Part shown: positions 54,159 through 62,330 of the stretch, one piece after another
How positions within the stretch are numbered: the stretch's first letter is position 1
Layout of the letters: the number at the start of each line of letters is the position of its first letter
Assembly (NCBI RefSeq): GCF_000961885.1
Contig: NZ_JZKH01000012.1
Coordinates: 1-64,000, forward strand
Direction: 5' to 3'
DNA from: Streptomyces rubellomurinus
GTDB taxonomy: Bacteria; Actinomycetota; Actinomycetes; Streptomycetales; Streptomycetaceae
DNA length: 64,000 nt
The notes under the pieces: generated by a model
What the model saw: the letters and a program-made list of their open reading frames with translations, nothing else
What the model was told of the DNA's origin: nothing
Databases searched by the model: none
Program-made: the position numbers and the translations under genes

Positions 54159-55616
54159 TCAGCCGATGGAACGGGGGAGCCGGGTGGTCAGGTACAGGAC
54201 GGTGAACGACCCGGTGAGCTGGATGCCCAGGCACAGGGCCAGCGCCCGGTCCATGCCGAGGCTGGGGGAGAGGGAGAGGTAGAGCGTGCCGAGGGTGGCG
54301 ACGCCCAGCGCGAGGCTGGACTGCTGGCCGGTGGCGAGGACGCCGCTGCCGACGCCGGCCCGGGCGGCGGGCACCTTGGACAGGACGACCCGGAACAGCG
54401 GAGTGCCGATCAGGCCCTGCCCGATGCCCGCGAGGGCGACGCCGGGGGCCATCCGCAGCGGCGAGAAGTGCGACCAGTCGGCGAGCACGGTCAGGGCGAG
54501 GGTGGCCAGGCCGAGGGCCTGGACGACGGCCCCGGCGCTGAGCACCCGGCTGCCCCAGCGGCCGATCAGCCGGGGGCCGGCCAGCGAGGCGGAGAAGTAG
54601 CCGACCGCCATCGGCACCAGCGCCCAGCCGGCCGCGACCGGCCCGAGCCGCAGGCCCTGCTGCAGGGCGACGGCGATGACGAACATGAAGCCGCCGAAGC
54701 CGGCGAAGTACGGCACCGCGATGCCGAGGCCGCGCCGCATCTCGGGCACGCGCAGCAGGGACGGCGGCACCAGCGGGGTGTCCCCGCGCCGCTCGGCCCG
54801 GCGCTCGACGACGGCGAAGGCGGCGGCCAGGACCGGGAACAGGGCGAGCAGCACCCACGACCACACCGGCCAGCCGGCCGCGCGGCCCTCCATCAGCGGG
54901 ACGAGCAGGGCGAGCAGCGCGGCGGTGAGCAGCAGGGTGCCGGGCACGTCGACCCGGGCGGCCCGCTCGGCCCGGCTCTCCGGGACGTACCGGACGGCCA
55001 TCACGACGGCGAGCAGGGCGAACGGCACGTTCAGCAGGAACACCGAGCGCCAGCCGGTGCCGAACACGTCGGCGGCGACCAGCATCCCGCCGAGGACCTG
55101 CCCGATGACCACGGAGATCCCGCCGACCGCGCCGTAGACGCTGAGCGCGCGGCCCTGCCGGGCGCCCGTGGTGGCGGCGGTGATGGTGCCGAGGACCTGC
55201 GGGATCAGCAGCGCGGCCGAGGCGCCCTGGGCGGCGCGGGCGGCGACCAGGCTCCAGGCGTCGGGGGCGAGGCCGCAGGCGAGCGAGGTGAGGGCGAAGG
55301 CGGTGGCGCCGATGATGAACAGCCGGCGGCGGCCGAGGTTGTCGCCGAGCCGTCCGCCGAGGACGAGCAGGACGGCGAAGGCGATGCCGTAGCCGGCGGC
55401 GACGAGTTCGAGGACGGCGGGCCCGGCGGCCAGGTCGTGGTCGATGGTGGGGAGGGCGACGTTGACGATGAAGAAGTCGAGCATCGGCAGGAAGGCCCCG
55501 AGCAGGACGGTGACCAGCCCGGCGGTGCCGAGGGCGGGGGTGGCGCTGCGGGCGGTGGCGGTGGCGGCGGTGGCCGGACGGATCGGGGCTGGGGCGACGG
55601 CGAGTCGTTGAGTCAC
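54159..55616 (-). CDS. MFS drug/proton antiporter (DHA2, 14 TM)
   Basis: 485 aa with about 14 hydrophobic segments. Motifs: LDFFIVNVALPTI in TM1, GGRLGDNLGRRRLF (motif A) after TM2, and RAAQGASAALLIP in TM4, all typical of the EmrB/QacA type. GTG 55616 (MTQRLAVAP) is preferred over an upstream ATG in the open frame, since AGGA precedes it and similarity starts later. Divergent from an XRE/MmyB-like regulator with two palindromes between. Substrate unknown. Confidence 0.87.
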   Translation of the reverse strand: MTQRLAVAPAPIRPATAATATARSATPALGTAGLVTVLLGAFLPMLDFFIVNVALPTIDHDLAAGPAVLELVAAGYGIAFAVLLVLGGRLGDNLGRRRLFIIGATAFALTSLACGLAPDAWSLVAARAAQGASAALLIPQVLGTITAATTGARQGRALSVYGAVGGISVVIGQVLGGMLVAADVFGTGWRSVFLLNVPFALLAVVMAVRYVPESRAERAARVDVPGTLLLTAALLALLVPLMEGRAAGWPVWSWVLLALFPVLAAAFAVVERRAERRGDTPLVPPSLLRVPEMRRGLGIAVPYFAGFGGFMFVIAVALQQGLRLGPVAAGWALVPMAVGYFSASLAGPRLIGRWGSRVLSAGAVVQALGLATLALTVLADWSHFSPLRMAPGVALAGIGQGLIGTPLFRVVLSKVPAARAGVGSGVLATGQQSSLALGVATLGTLYLSLSPSLGMDRALALCLGIQLTGSFTVLYLTTRLPRSIG

Positions 55617-55643
55617 GGGTCCTACGATCGGGCACGCCGTACC

Positions 55644-55685
55644 CTGGTACCAGAGTGTGGTTATCCAGGTATAAGAAGTACCTGG
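55644..55685. promoter_or_regulatory. Two palindromes between MFS gene and its regulator
   Basis: CTGGTACCAG (55644-55653), and CCAGGTA (55665-55671) with TACCTGG (55679-55685) across seven bases. Their centres are about 26 bases apart and share the CCAGGTA/TACCTGG or CTGGTACC core. Probable binding sites for the adjacent XRE regulator. Confidence 0.6.
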
Positions 55686-55727
55686 CAACAGGTTCCGAGC
55701 TACCGCATGCTGGGGAGCATGAGTCTC

Positions 55728-56636
55728 ATGACGCAGGCCGCACAAGCCCGTACGCCGCGCACCGGGGCCCAGGCGACCCCATCGGTGGCCTCACCGGCGG
55801 ACCGGCCGCGCGCGACCCCCGACGAGGCCCGCCGGCACGACCTGGCCGCCTTCCTGCGCAGCCGCCGCGAGCGCCTCGCGCCCGAGCAGGTGGGCCTGCC
55901 GATGACCGGCCGCCGCCGCACCCCGGGCCTGCGCCGCGAGGAGGTCGCGCAGCTCGCCGCGGTCGGGGTGACCTGGTACACGTGGTTGGAGCAGGGCCGG
56001 GACATCCAGGTGTCCGTCCAGGTGCTGGACGCGGTGGCCCGCGCGCTGTTGCTCGACCCGAGCGAGCGCGCCCACCTGTTCACCCTGGCCGGCGCGGACG
56101 ACCCGGCCCCGGTGAAGGAGTGCCCCTCGGTGACGCCGGGCGTGCGGCTGCTGCTGGAACAGCTGTCGCCGTTCCCGGCCGTGGTGCTCAACTCCCGCTA
56201 CGAGATCCTGGTGTCCAACCCGCAGTACCAGGCCTTCATCGGCGACCTGGACGAACTGCCGCCCGAGGACCGGAACCTGATGTGGATGGCGTTCACCCCG
56301 TCGCGGTTCCGCGAGGTGCTGATCGACCACCGCACCGAACGCCTCAGCATGGTGGCCCGGTTCCGCGCGGCGATGGCCGAACACGGCGCGGAGCCCGCCT
56401 GGAAGGCGCTGCTGGCCCGGCTGCGCAAGGCGTCCCCGGACTTCGAGGAGGCCTGGCAGCGGCACGACGTCCTGCTGCCGACCAACGGCGTCAAGCGCTT
56501 CCAGGTGCCCGGCGTCGGCCTGCTGCGCTGCGAGTACACCAACTTCTGGCTCAGTCCTGGCCTCGGTACCCGGATGGTCGCCTACACCCCGCTGGACGAC
56601 GAGACCCGCGCCCTGATGCACAAGCTCCCCGGCTAG
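55728..56636 (+). CDS. XRE family regulator with MmyB-like ligand domain
   Basis: 302 aa. The HTH (GRRRTPGLRREEVAQLAAVGVTWYTWLEQGRDI, about residues 60-95) is followed by an MmyB-like PAS-type domain (AVVLNSRYEILVSNPQYQAF, then RNLMWMAFT). This family usually represses or activates a divergent oxidoreductase or transporter; here the MFS gene is the candidate target. ATG 55728 is chosen, since GGGGAG lies ten bases upstream; ATG 55719 is too close to it. Confidence 0.87.
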   Translation: MTQAAQARTPRTGAQATPSVASPADRPRATPDEARRHDLAAFLRSRRERLAPEQVGLPMTGRRRTPGLRREEVAQLAAVGVTWYTWLEQGRDIQVSVQVLDAVARALLLDPSERAHLFTLAGADDPAPVKECPSVTPGVRLLLEQLSPFPAVVLNSRYEILVSNPQYQAFIGDLDELPPEDRNLMWMAFTPSRFREVLIDHRTERLSMVARFRAAMAEHGAEPAWKALLARLRKASPDFEEAWQRHDVLLPTNGVKRFQVPGVGLLRCEYTNFWLSPGLGTRMVAYTPLDDETRALMHKLPG

Positions 56637-57031
56637 GAATCGAAGCCCTGCCGGACGCGCACGCCCCGCCCGAGCAGCAGGCACACCACCGCGAGCGGCA
56701 GCTCCACGCAGCAGGCCATCGCCAGCGCGGTGAGCACCGCGTGCCCCGGCCCGGCGAGCGAGACGTCGGCCAGCGCGTCCGCCGCGAGCAGCGCCGCCGT
56801 GGCCGCGGCCGCCCACGGCGCGGCGGCGCTGCGCCGGCGCAGCAGCCCGTCCAGCGAGAGCAGCGCGGCGAACTCCACCAAGTCCAGCACGACCCACGGC
56901 GTCTCGTGCTGGGCGGCCAGCACCAGCAGCCAGGGCAGCAGCGCGACGGCGGCGGCCACCGGCACCTTGGCGAGGCGCCCGCGCAGCGAGGGCAGGGACG
57001 GCGGCGCGGCGAACGCGACGGCGGTGCTCAC
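56633..57031 (-). CDS. Small membrane protein of unknown function
   Basis: 132 aa with about four hydrophobic segments (VPVAAAVALLPWLLVLAA, WVVLDLVEFAALL, AAAATAALLAADAL and AVLTALAMACCVELPLAVVCLLL). The GTG at 57031 overlaps the stop of the upstream gene (GTGA). Its stop overlaps the end of the convergent XRE gene by four bases. Not recognised. Confidence 0.65.
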   Translation of the reverse strand: MSTAVAFAAPPSLPSLRGRLAKVPVAAAVALLPWLLVLAAQHETPWVVLDLVEFAALLSLDGLLRRRSAAAPWAAAATAALLAADALADVSLAGPGHAVLTALAMACCVELPLAVVCLLLGRGVRVRQGFDS

Positions 57032-57615
57032 GCGGCACCCCCGACCCACGCGGCCGGCGCCTCGACACCGTGCGACGCGACCCCGCGCGGCTCGCGCACC
57101 CGCCGCAGCGGCATCCGCTCGACGGCCCCGCCCGCCGGGTGCTCGACCAGCACCGCGCCGAACGGGCCCTCGGCCCCGGCGATCCAGAACTCCCCGGCGA
57201 CGACGGCCACGTCGGCCGTGACCGAGCGCCGCGCCGCCCACAGCGGCCCCCGCCCGGTGAACACCACCGAGGGCGCCGTGCCGTCCGCCGCCAGCCGCCC
57301 CCAGGCGAACACCTGCCGCGCCCGGGCCCGCCCGCGGGCCGGGCCGCGCCAGGCGCCGCGCAGCAGCTCCGAGGTCAGCCGGGCGGCGACCAGGACGTCG
57401 GCCAACTCGCCGTCGCGGTACAGCTCCAGCGCGGCCCGGCCGCGGCCGGCGGCACCGGTGCCGACCGACCGGACCGACCAGGGCCCGGTGCCGACCGGCA
57501 GCGTCCCCTCCGGCCCCGCGGCCGGACGGAGCGCGCCCCCGGGGACACCCCCGTGGTCCCCGGGGACGGGCCGCCCGTGCGGCGGGGTGGCGGAGTGCGA
57601 TGCGGTGAACGTCAT
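57028..57615 (-). CDS. 195-residue protein of unknown function
   Basis: Soluble Gly/Ala/Arg-rich protein. Beta-rich segments appear in the middle (APSVVFTGRGPLWAARRSVTADVAVVAGEFWIAGAEGPFGAVLVEH). No signal peptide. ATG 57615 (MTFTASHS) is the likely start; an upstream ATG exists. Coupled to the small membrane protein. Divergent from the sensor kinase. Confidence 0.6.
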   Translation of the reverse strand: MTFTASHSATPPHGRPVPGDHGGVPGGALRPAAGPEGTLPVGTGPWSVRSVGTGAAGRGRAALELYRDGELADVLVAARLTSELLRGAWRGPARGRARARQVFAWGRLAADGTAPSVVFTGRGPLWAARRSVTADVAVVAGEFWIAGAEGPFGAVLVEHPAGGAVERMPLRRVREPRGVASHGVEAPAAWVGGAA

Positions 57616-57737
57616 GCCGTCAAGACTCCCGTCCGACCGGGGGTGTTGTCGGTGGTGCCGCACACCGAATCGGGGGTGGTGCTAGGTACACCCCCACCCG
57701 GCACCCCCCTTCATGGCGGCCGATGATCACCGCGCCC

Positions 57738-57750
57738 TAGGCTTTCGGCC
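57738..57750 (+). promoter_or_regulatory. Kinase-operon -10 element, predicted leaderless start
   Basis: TAGGCT (57738-57743) lies seven bases before ATG 57751 of the histidine kinase gene. Confidence 0.55.
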
Positions 57751-58983
57751 ATGTCCTCCAGCACGTCCTCCACCACGTGGCGCGAAGCGCTCGTCAGGAG
57801 CCTCCGGCGCCCCCCGTGGTCGCGGGAGGCCTGGCGCGACACGCGCCTCATAGCCGCCGGCATCCCGCTGGCCCTCCCGGTCTGGCTGGGCGTCGTCGCG
57901 CCGTCACTGCTGATGCCGGTCCTGGCGATCGTGCTGACCTGCACCCGCTGGATCACCCGCGCCCAGCGCGGCCGGCTGCACGCCCTGCTCGGCGTGGAGG
58001 TGCCGCCGGCCGGCCCGGGCCCGGTCCTGAGCGTGGGCCGGCTGCGGATCGGCGTGAGCTGGCGCCAGCTCGCCTACCACCTGCTGGTCGGCCCGTCCCT
58101 GGCGCTCGGCGCGCTGGGCGTCGTCTACCTCTGGGGCGCCGGCCTGGTGCTGTCCACCCTGTACGCCTGGGTCTGGCTGCTCCCGATGGAGGCCGGACTG
58201 CGCACCGAACTGGCCGGCCTGGACGTGCTGTTCACGGTGGTCGGCGTGGTCCTGCTGGTGGTGACGCCCTGGCTGGCGACGCTGACCGCCTGGCTGGAGG
58301 TCCGCTCGGCGCGGGCCCTGCTCGGGCCCAACCGGGCGGAGGCGCTGGAGCGCCGGGTCGAGGAGATCACCGAGAGCCGGGCCGGCCTGGTGGACGCGGT
58401 GGACGCGGAGCGCCGCCGGATCGAGCGCGACCTGCACGACGGCGCCCAGCAGCGCCTCACCTCCCTCGCGATGAACCTCGGCCTGGCCCGGCGCACCCTC
58501 AAGGACTGCCCGCCGGACGCCATGCAGGTGATCGTCGCCGCGCACGAGGAGGCGCAGGCGGCCATCGACGAGCTGCGCGACCTGGTCCGCGGCCTGCACC
58601 CGGCCGTCCTGGAGGACCGCGGCCTGGACGCCGCGCTGTCCGGCGTCGCCGCCCGCGCCCCGCTGCCGGTGCGCCTGGACGTCGACCTGAGCGAGCGGAT
58701 CGCCCCCACCGTCGAGGCGGTCGCCTACTTCACCGTCTCCGAGGCGCTCACCAACGTCGCCAAGCACGCCCGCGCCTCCGCCGTCGACGTGTCGGCGCGG
58801 ACCTCCGGCGGCAAGCTGCGCCTGGTCGTCACCGACGACGGCGTCGGCGGCGCGGACGCCACGCGCGGCACCGGGCTCACCGGCCTGCGCCAGCGCGCCG
58901 CCTCCGTCGACGGAACCCTGTCCGTTCTCAGCCCCCTCGGGGGGCCCACCACCATCACCGTGGAGTTGCCGTGCGTGCTGTGA
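57751..58983 (+). CDS. Sensor histidine kinase (NarL-type partner, HisKA_3)
   Basis: 410 aa. The N-terminal part holds four to five membrane segments (about 33-70, 105-135 and 150-175). The phospho-acceptor His is in ERDLHDGAQQRL (near residue 228), followed by the HATPase_c domain with VTDDGVGG and GTGLTGLRQR. No extracellular sensor domain, so an intramembrane or indirect signal is likely. Overlaps the response regulator by 13 bases. The operon continues with a DUF4097 protein. Confidence 0.92.
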   Translation: MSSSTSSTTWREALVRSLRRPPWSREAWRDTRLIAAGIPLALPVWLGVVAPSLLMPVLAIVLTCTRWITRAQRGRLHALLGVEVPPAGPGPVLSVGRLRIGVSWRQLAYHLLVGPSLALGALGVVYLWGAGLVLSTLYAWVWLLPMEAGLRTELAGLDVLFTVVGVVLLVVTPWLATLTAWLEVRSARALLGPNRAEALERRVEEITESRAGLVDAVDAERRRIERDLHDGAQQRLTSLAMNLGLARRTLKDCPPDAMQVIVAAHEEAQAAIDELRDLVRGLHPAVLEDRGLDAALSGVAARAPLPVRLDVDLSERIAPTVEAVAYFTVSEALTNVAKHARASAVDVSARTSGGKLRLVVTDDGVGGADATRGTGLTGLRQRAASVDGTLSVLSPLGGPTTITVELPCVL

Positions 58984-59615
58984 TCGCCGAGGACTCGGTC
59001 CTGCTCAGGGTCGGCCTGGTCAAGGTCCTGGAGGCGGTGGGCTTCGAGGTCGTCGCCGCGGTCGGGGACGCCACCGAGCTGCTGACGGCCGTCGAGGAGC
59101 ACCAGCCGAACGTCGTCGTCTCGGACGTCCGGATGCCCCCGGGGTTCCACGACGAGGGCGTCAAGGCCGCGATGATCATCCGCCGGCAGTGGCCGGAGGT
59201 CGCCGTGCTGCTGCTCTCCCAGTTCGTGGAGGAGCGCTACGCGGCGGACCTGCTGGCCACCAACACCAGCGGCGTCGGCTACCTGCTCAAGCAGCGGGTG
59301 GCCAACGTGGACGACTTCGTCGACGCGCTGCAGCGGGTCGCCGAGGGCGGCACCGCGCTGGACCCGGAGGTCGTCGCCCAGCTGCTGGTGCGCCGCAAGC
59401 AGGACCCGCTGGAGAAGCTGACCCCGCGCGAGCGGGACGTCCTCGCCCTGATGGCGGAGGGCCGGTCCAACGCGGCCATCGCCGCCGCCCTGGTGGTCAG
59501 CGACAGCGCGGTGGCCAAGCACATCAACTCGATCTTCACCAAGCTCGACCTGCCGCCGGCCGACGACAGCCACCGCCGGGTGATGGCGGTGCTGCGCTTC
59601 CTGGAGATCGCGTGA
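58971..59615 (+). CDS. NarL/LuxR family response regulator
   Basis: 214 aa. The receiver domain has the Asp in VVVSDVRMPP (about residue 50) and the conserved Lys in YLLKQR. The C-terminal LuxR HTH is LTPRERDVLALMAEGRSNAAIAAALVVSDSAVAKH. GTG 58971 lies inside the kinase gene, giving MRAVIAEDS. Cognate of the preceding kinase. Target genes unknown; the DUF4097 gene overlapping its stop is the obvious candidate. Confidence 0.93.
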   Translation: MRAVIAEDSVLLRVGLVKVLEAVGFEVVAAVGDATELLTAVEEHQPNVVVSDVRMPPGFHDEGVKAAMIIRRQWPEVAVLLLSQFVEERYAADLLATNTSGVGYLLKQRVANVDDFVDALQRVAEGGTALDPEVVAQLLVRRKQDPLEKLTPRERDVLALMAEGRSNAAIAAALVVSDSAVAKHINSIFTKLDLPPADDSHRRVMAVLRFLEIA

Positions 59616-60499
59616 GCGGCGCGGCCGGCGGGACGGGGACCGAGCAGCCCGAGCAGCCCGAGCAGGCCGAGCAGCCCGCGCAGGCCGAACAGCCCGCGCG
59701 GTCCGCCCGGGTGTGGCGCCTCACCGGCGTGCTCACCGTCGTGTTCGTGCTGGTCATGGGCGGGGCGCAGACCCTGGCCCTGGTGGCCAAGCAGCAGCGG
59801 ACCGAGGTGGAGACGTACACCGAATCGATCCACAAGCTGAAGCTCTCGACGGGCAGCGCGTCCCTGCGGATCAAGGCCGGTGTGCAGGGCCGGGTCGTGA
59901 TGCGCAAGAACCTCGACTGGACGGTCTCCGAGCCGGGGGTGCAGGTCGACTTCGTCGACGGGGTGATGAACGTCGCCGTGCAGTGCCACCGGTCCGCGCC
60001 GTTCTACAACTGCGGCGCCGAGATCGAGCTGGAGGTGCCGGCCGGCACCGAGGTCTCCGGTTCGGTGACCTCGGGCGCGGTCGAGGTGTCGGACCTCACC
60101 GGCGGGATCAGCCTGGACGGCTCCTCCGGGGCGATCAACCTGCGCCGGCTGTCCGGCCCGGTGCGGGCCCACACCACCTCCGGGATGGTGGAGGGGCGTG
60201 ACCTGGCCTCCGCCCGGGTGGACGTGGGCAGCGTCTCCGGGTCGGTGGACCTGACCTTCGCGTCGGTGCCGCAGGAGGTCAAGGTGGGCACCACCTCCGG
60301 CGCGTTGGAGGTGTTCGTGCCGAAGGGCAGCCGCTACCGGATCAACAGCCGGACGGGTTCGGGCAGCAGCGACATCGACAGGGACCTGGGCGACGCGACC
60401 AGCCCGAACAGTCTCACGGCCGACGTCGGCTCCGGAGCGCTGACCATCGGCTACCGCTCCGACACCCCGAAGCCGCCGGCCGCACCGACCGCCGGTTAG
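59612..60499 (+). CDS. DUF4097 family membrane-anchored protein
   Basis: 295 aa. A Gln/Pro/Glu repeat N-terminus (EQPEQPEQAEQPAQAEQ) precedes one membrane segment (VLTVVFVLVMGGAQTLALVA) and an extracellular beta-solenoid of the DUF4097 (adhesin-like) type with SGAVEVSDLTGGISLDGSSG-like repeats. The GTG overlaps the response-regulator stop (GTGA). Function unknown; often encoded with two-component systems. The stop codon is in a 20-bp duplication. Confidence 0.85.
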   Translation: MSGAAGGTGTEQPEQPEQAEQPAQAEQPARSARVWRLTGVLTVVFVLVMGGAQTLALVAKQQRTEVETYTESIHKLKLSTGSASLRIKAGVQGRVVMRKNLDWTVSEPGVQVDFVDGVMNVAVQCHRSAPFYNCGAEIELEVPAGTEVSGSVTSGAVEVSDLTGGISLDGSSGAINLRRLSGPVRAHTTSGMVEGRDLASARVDVGSVSGSVDLTFASVPQEVKVGTTSGALEVFVPKGSRYRINSRTGSGSSDIDRDLGDATSPNSLTADVGSGALTIGYRSDTPKPPAAPTAG

Positions 60500-60527
60500 G
60501 CCTTGCGCCGACCGCCGGTCAGGCCTT
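60485..60527 (+). repeat. 20-bp duplication spanning a stop codon
   Basis: CCGACCGCCGGTTAGGCCTT (60485-60504) recurs as CCGACCGCCGGTCAGGCCTT (60508-60527). The single difference changes the TAG stop to CAG in the second copy. Confidence 0.88.
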
Positions 60528-60554
60528 TAGTCCGGGCGGGTGACCGGGGTGGGG

Positions 60555-60560
60555 GACAAT
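60555..60560 (+). promoter_or_regulatory. dus -10 element
   Basis: GACAAT at 60555-60560 predicts transcription start near 60567, 41 bases before ATG 60608. The GACAATGG context is that of hemW and recO, but here the start codon is further away. Confidence 0.45.
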
Positions 60561-60607
60561 GGAGAGTCCCGTCCCCCTCCCCGAGGTCACCCGAGGTCAG
60601 CCGCGCC

Positions 60608-61777
60608 ATGACAGCCACGCCCGCTCCCACCGCGCTCGACACCGAGTTCGCGCCGCTGGACATCGGCCCGATCCAGGTGTGGCCGCCCGTCGTGCTGGCC
60701 CCGATGGCGGGCATCACCAACGCGCCGTTCCGCACGCTGTGCCGCGAGCAGAGCGGCGGCAAGGGCCTGTACGTCTCGGAGATGATCACCACCCGGGCGC
60801 TGGTCGAGCGCAACGCCAAGACCATGCAGCTGATCAAGTTCGACCCGAGCGAGAAGCCCCGCTCGATCCAGCTGTACGGCGTGGACCCGGCGACCGTCGG
60901 CAAGGCCGCCCGGATGATCTCCGACGAGGGCCTGGCCGACCACATCGACCTCAACTTCGGCTGCCCCGTCCCCAAGGTGACCCGCAAGGGCGGCGGCTCG
61001 GCGCTGCCGTACAAGCGCAACCTGCTGCGCGAGATCCTGCGCGAGGCCGTCGCCAACGCGGGCGACCTGCCGGTGACCATGAAGATGCGCAAGGGCATCG
61101 ACGACGACCACCTCACCTACCTGGACGCCGGCCGGATCGGCGCCGAGGAGGGCGTGGCCGCGATCGCCCTGCACGGGCGCACCGCCGCCCAGCACTACGG
61201 CGGCACGGCGGACTGGTCGGCGATCGCCCGGCTGCGCGAGGCCGTCCCGGCGCACGTCCCGGTGCTCGGCAACGGCGACATCTGGTCGGCCGACGACGCG
61301 CTGCGGATGATGCGCGAGACCGGCTGCGACGGCGTCGTGGTGGGCCGCGGCTGCCTGGGCCGGCCGTGGTTGTTCAAGGACCTGGTCGCGATCTTCGAGG
61401 GCGACGTCGACTACGCCCGCCCCGACTTCGGCTACGTCGCCCGGGCGATGGTGCGCCACGCCCAGCTGCTCGGCGAGTGGATCGGGGACGAGACCCGCGG
61501 GGTGATCGACTTCCGCAAGCACGTCGCCTGGTACACCAAGGGCTTCTCGGTCGGCTCCGAGCTGCGGGTGAAGCTCGCGAACTCCTCCTCGCTGGACGAA
61601 CTGGCCGAAACCCTCGCCCAGGTCGAGCAGTCCCAGTCCTGGCCGGTCGGCGCGGACGGCCCGCGCGGCCGCACCAGCGGCAACGGCCGGGTGGTCCTGC
61701 CCGAGGGCTGGTTGGACGATCCGTACGACTGCGCCCGGCCGGGCGAGGATGCCGAATCGGACACCTCCGGCGGATGA
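60608..61777 (+). CDS. tRNA-dihydrouridine synthase (DusB-type)
   Basis: 389-aa flavoenzyme that reduces uridine in the tRNA D-loop. VLAPMAGITNAPFR is the FMN-binding N-terminal motif, LNFGCPVPKVTRKGGGSAL holds the catalytic Cys (near residue 120), and the GNGDIWS and GVVVGRGCLGRPW motifs close the FMN site. The C-terminal tail is longer than in Escherichia coli. ATG 60608 is used. A strong U-tract terminator lies downstream. Confidence 0.94.
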   Translation: MTATPAPTALDTEFAPLDIGPIQVWPPVVLAPMAGITNAPFRTLCREQSGGKGLYVSEMITTRALVERNAKTMQLIKFDPSEKPRSIQLYGVDPATVGKAARMISDEGLADHIDLNFGCPVPKVTRKGGGSALPYKRNLLREILREAVANAGDLPVTMKMRKGIDDDHLTYLDAGRIGAEEGVAAIALHGRTAAQHYGGTADWSAIARLREAVPAHVPVLGNGDIWSADDALRMMRETGCDGVVVGRGCLGRPWLFKDLVAIFEGDVDYARPDFGYVARAMVRHAQLLGEWIGDETRGVIDFRKHVAWYTKGFSVGSELRVKLANSSSLDELAETLAQVEQSQSWPVGADGPRGRTSGNGRVVLPEGWLDDPYDCARPGEDAESDTSGG

Positions 61778-61829
61778 TCTGTACGGGCTGGCGAAGTCGG
61801 CCCTCAAGGCCTCCTCGCCACTAGGTCCC

Positions 61830-61867
61830 AGCCCTCTTGTCCACCCTGGACAGGAGGGCTCCTTTTT
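61830..61867 (+). terminator. Intrinsic terminator after dus gene
   Basis: AGCCCTCTTGTCCA (61830-61843) pairs with TGGACAGGAGGGCT (61847-61860), one G-U pair and a CCC loop, followed by CCTTTTT. Confidence 0.93.
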
Positions 61868-62330
61868 GGCGCGGGTATCTGACGCAAGGTGCGCGATCGA
61901 GTGCACAGTGTGAGGATGGCCGGAGCCCGACCCGTGGGACGGGCTGGTGACGCTTGCCACACGCGGTGGCGACTGACGTCGGGTCAGTGGACGAAGTGGA
62001 CAGGTCGGCCGTGAATCGCTTCCCGAAGCCGGGCGGCGGGGGATCGGCCGATCCGGGTGCAGGAAATCAAGCCGGGCCGCCGTGCGGGGCGGCCCGCCGC
62101 TACCCTGCGTCGATTCGTGTGATCGGCGTGTTTCGCCGCGTTCAAGACTTGAACGCTTGCTCGCGTCAGCCGGACGATTTCACCAACAGAGGTGAACGCC
62201 TTTATGCGCATTCGATCTTGCGGGTTACCGCTGGGTACCGGCCTCGTGTGGCCTATTCAGGGCAGAGAAGTGCCTTCGAAATGGGTATGTTCTCCGGCGT
62301 CAGGGCAACCGCTTACGAGGAGACCTTCCC
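61868..62330. other. Gene-free region upstream of ppdK
   Basis: 463 bases with no convincing gene; one open frame (61954-62334) lacks coding character. Base composition becomes more AT-rich from about 62120, as expected of a promoter region. Contents: a perfect dyad at 62138-62156, a short GC-rich palindromic stretch near 62080-62098, and the ppdK ribosome binding site GAGGAG at 62317-62322. Confidence 0.6.
62138..62156. promoter_or_regulatory. Perfect dyad upstream of ppdK
   Basis: GCGTTCAA (62138-62145), GAC, TTGAACGC (62149-62156): 8-bp arms with a 3-bp centre, 175 bases before ppdK. Probable regulator binding site; regulator unknown. Confidence 0.5.
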
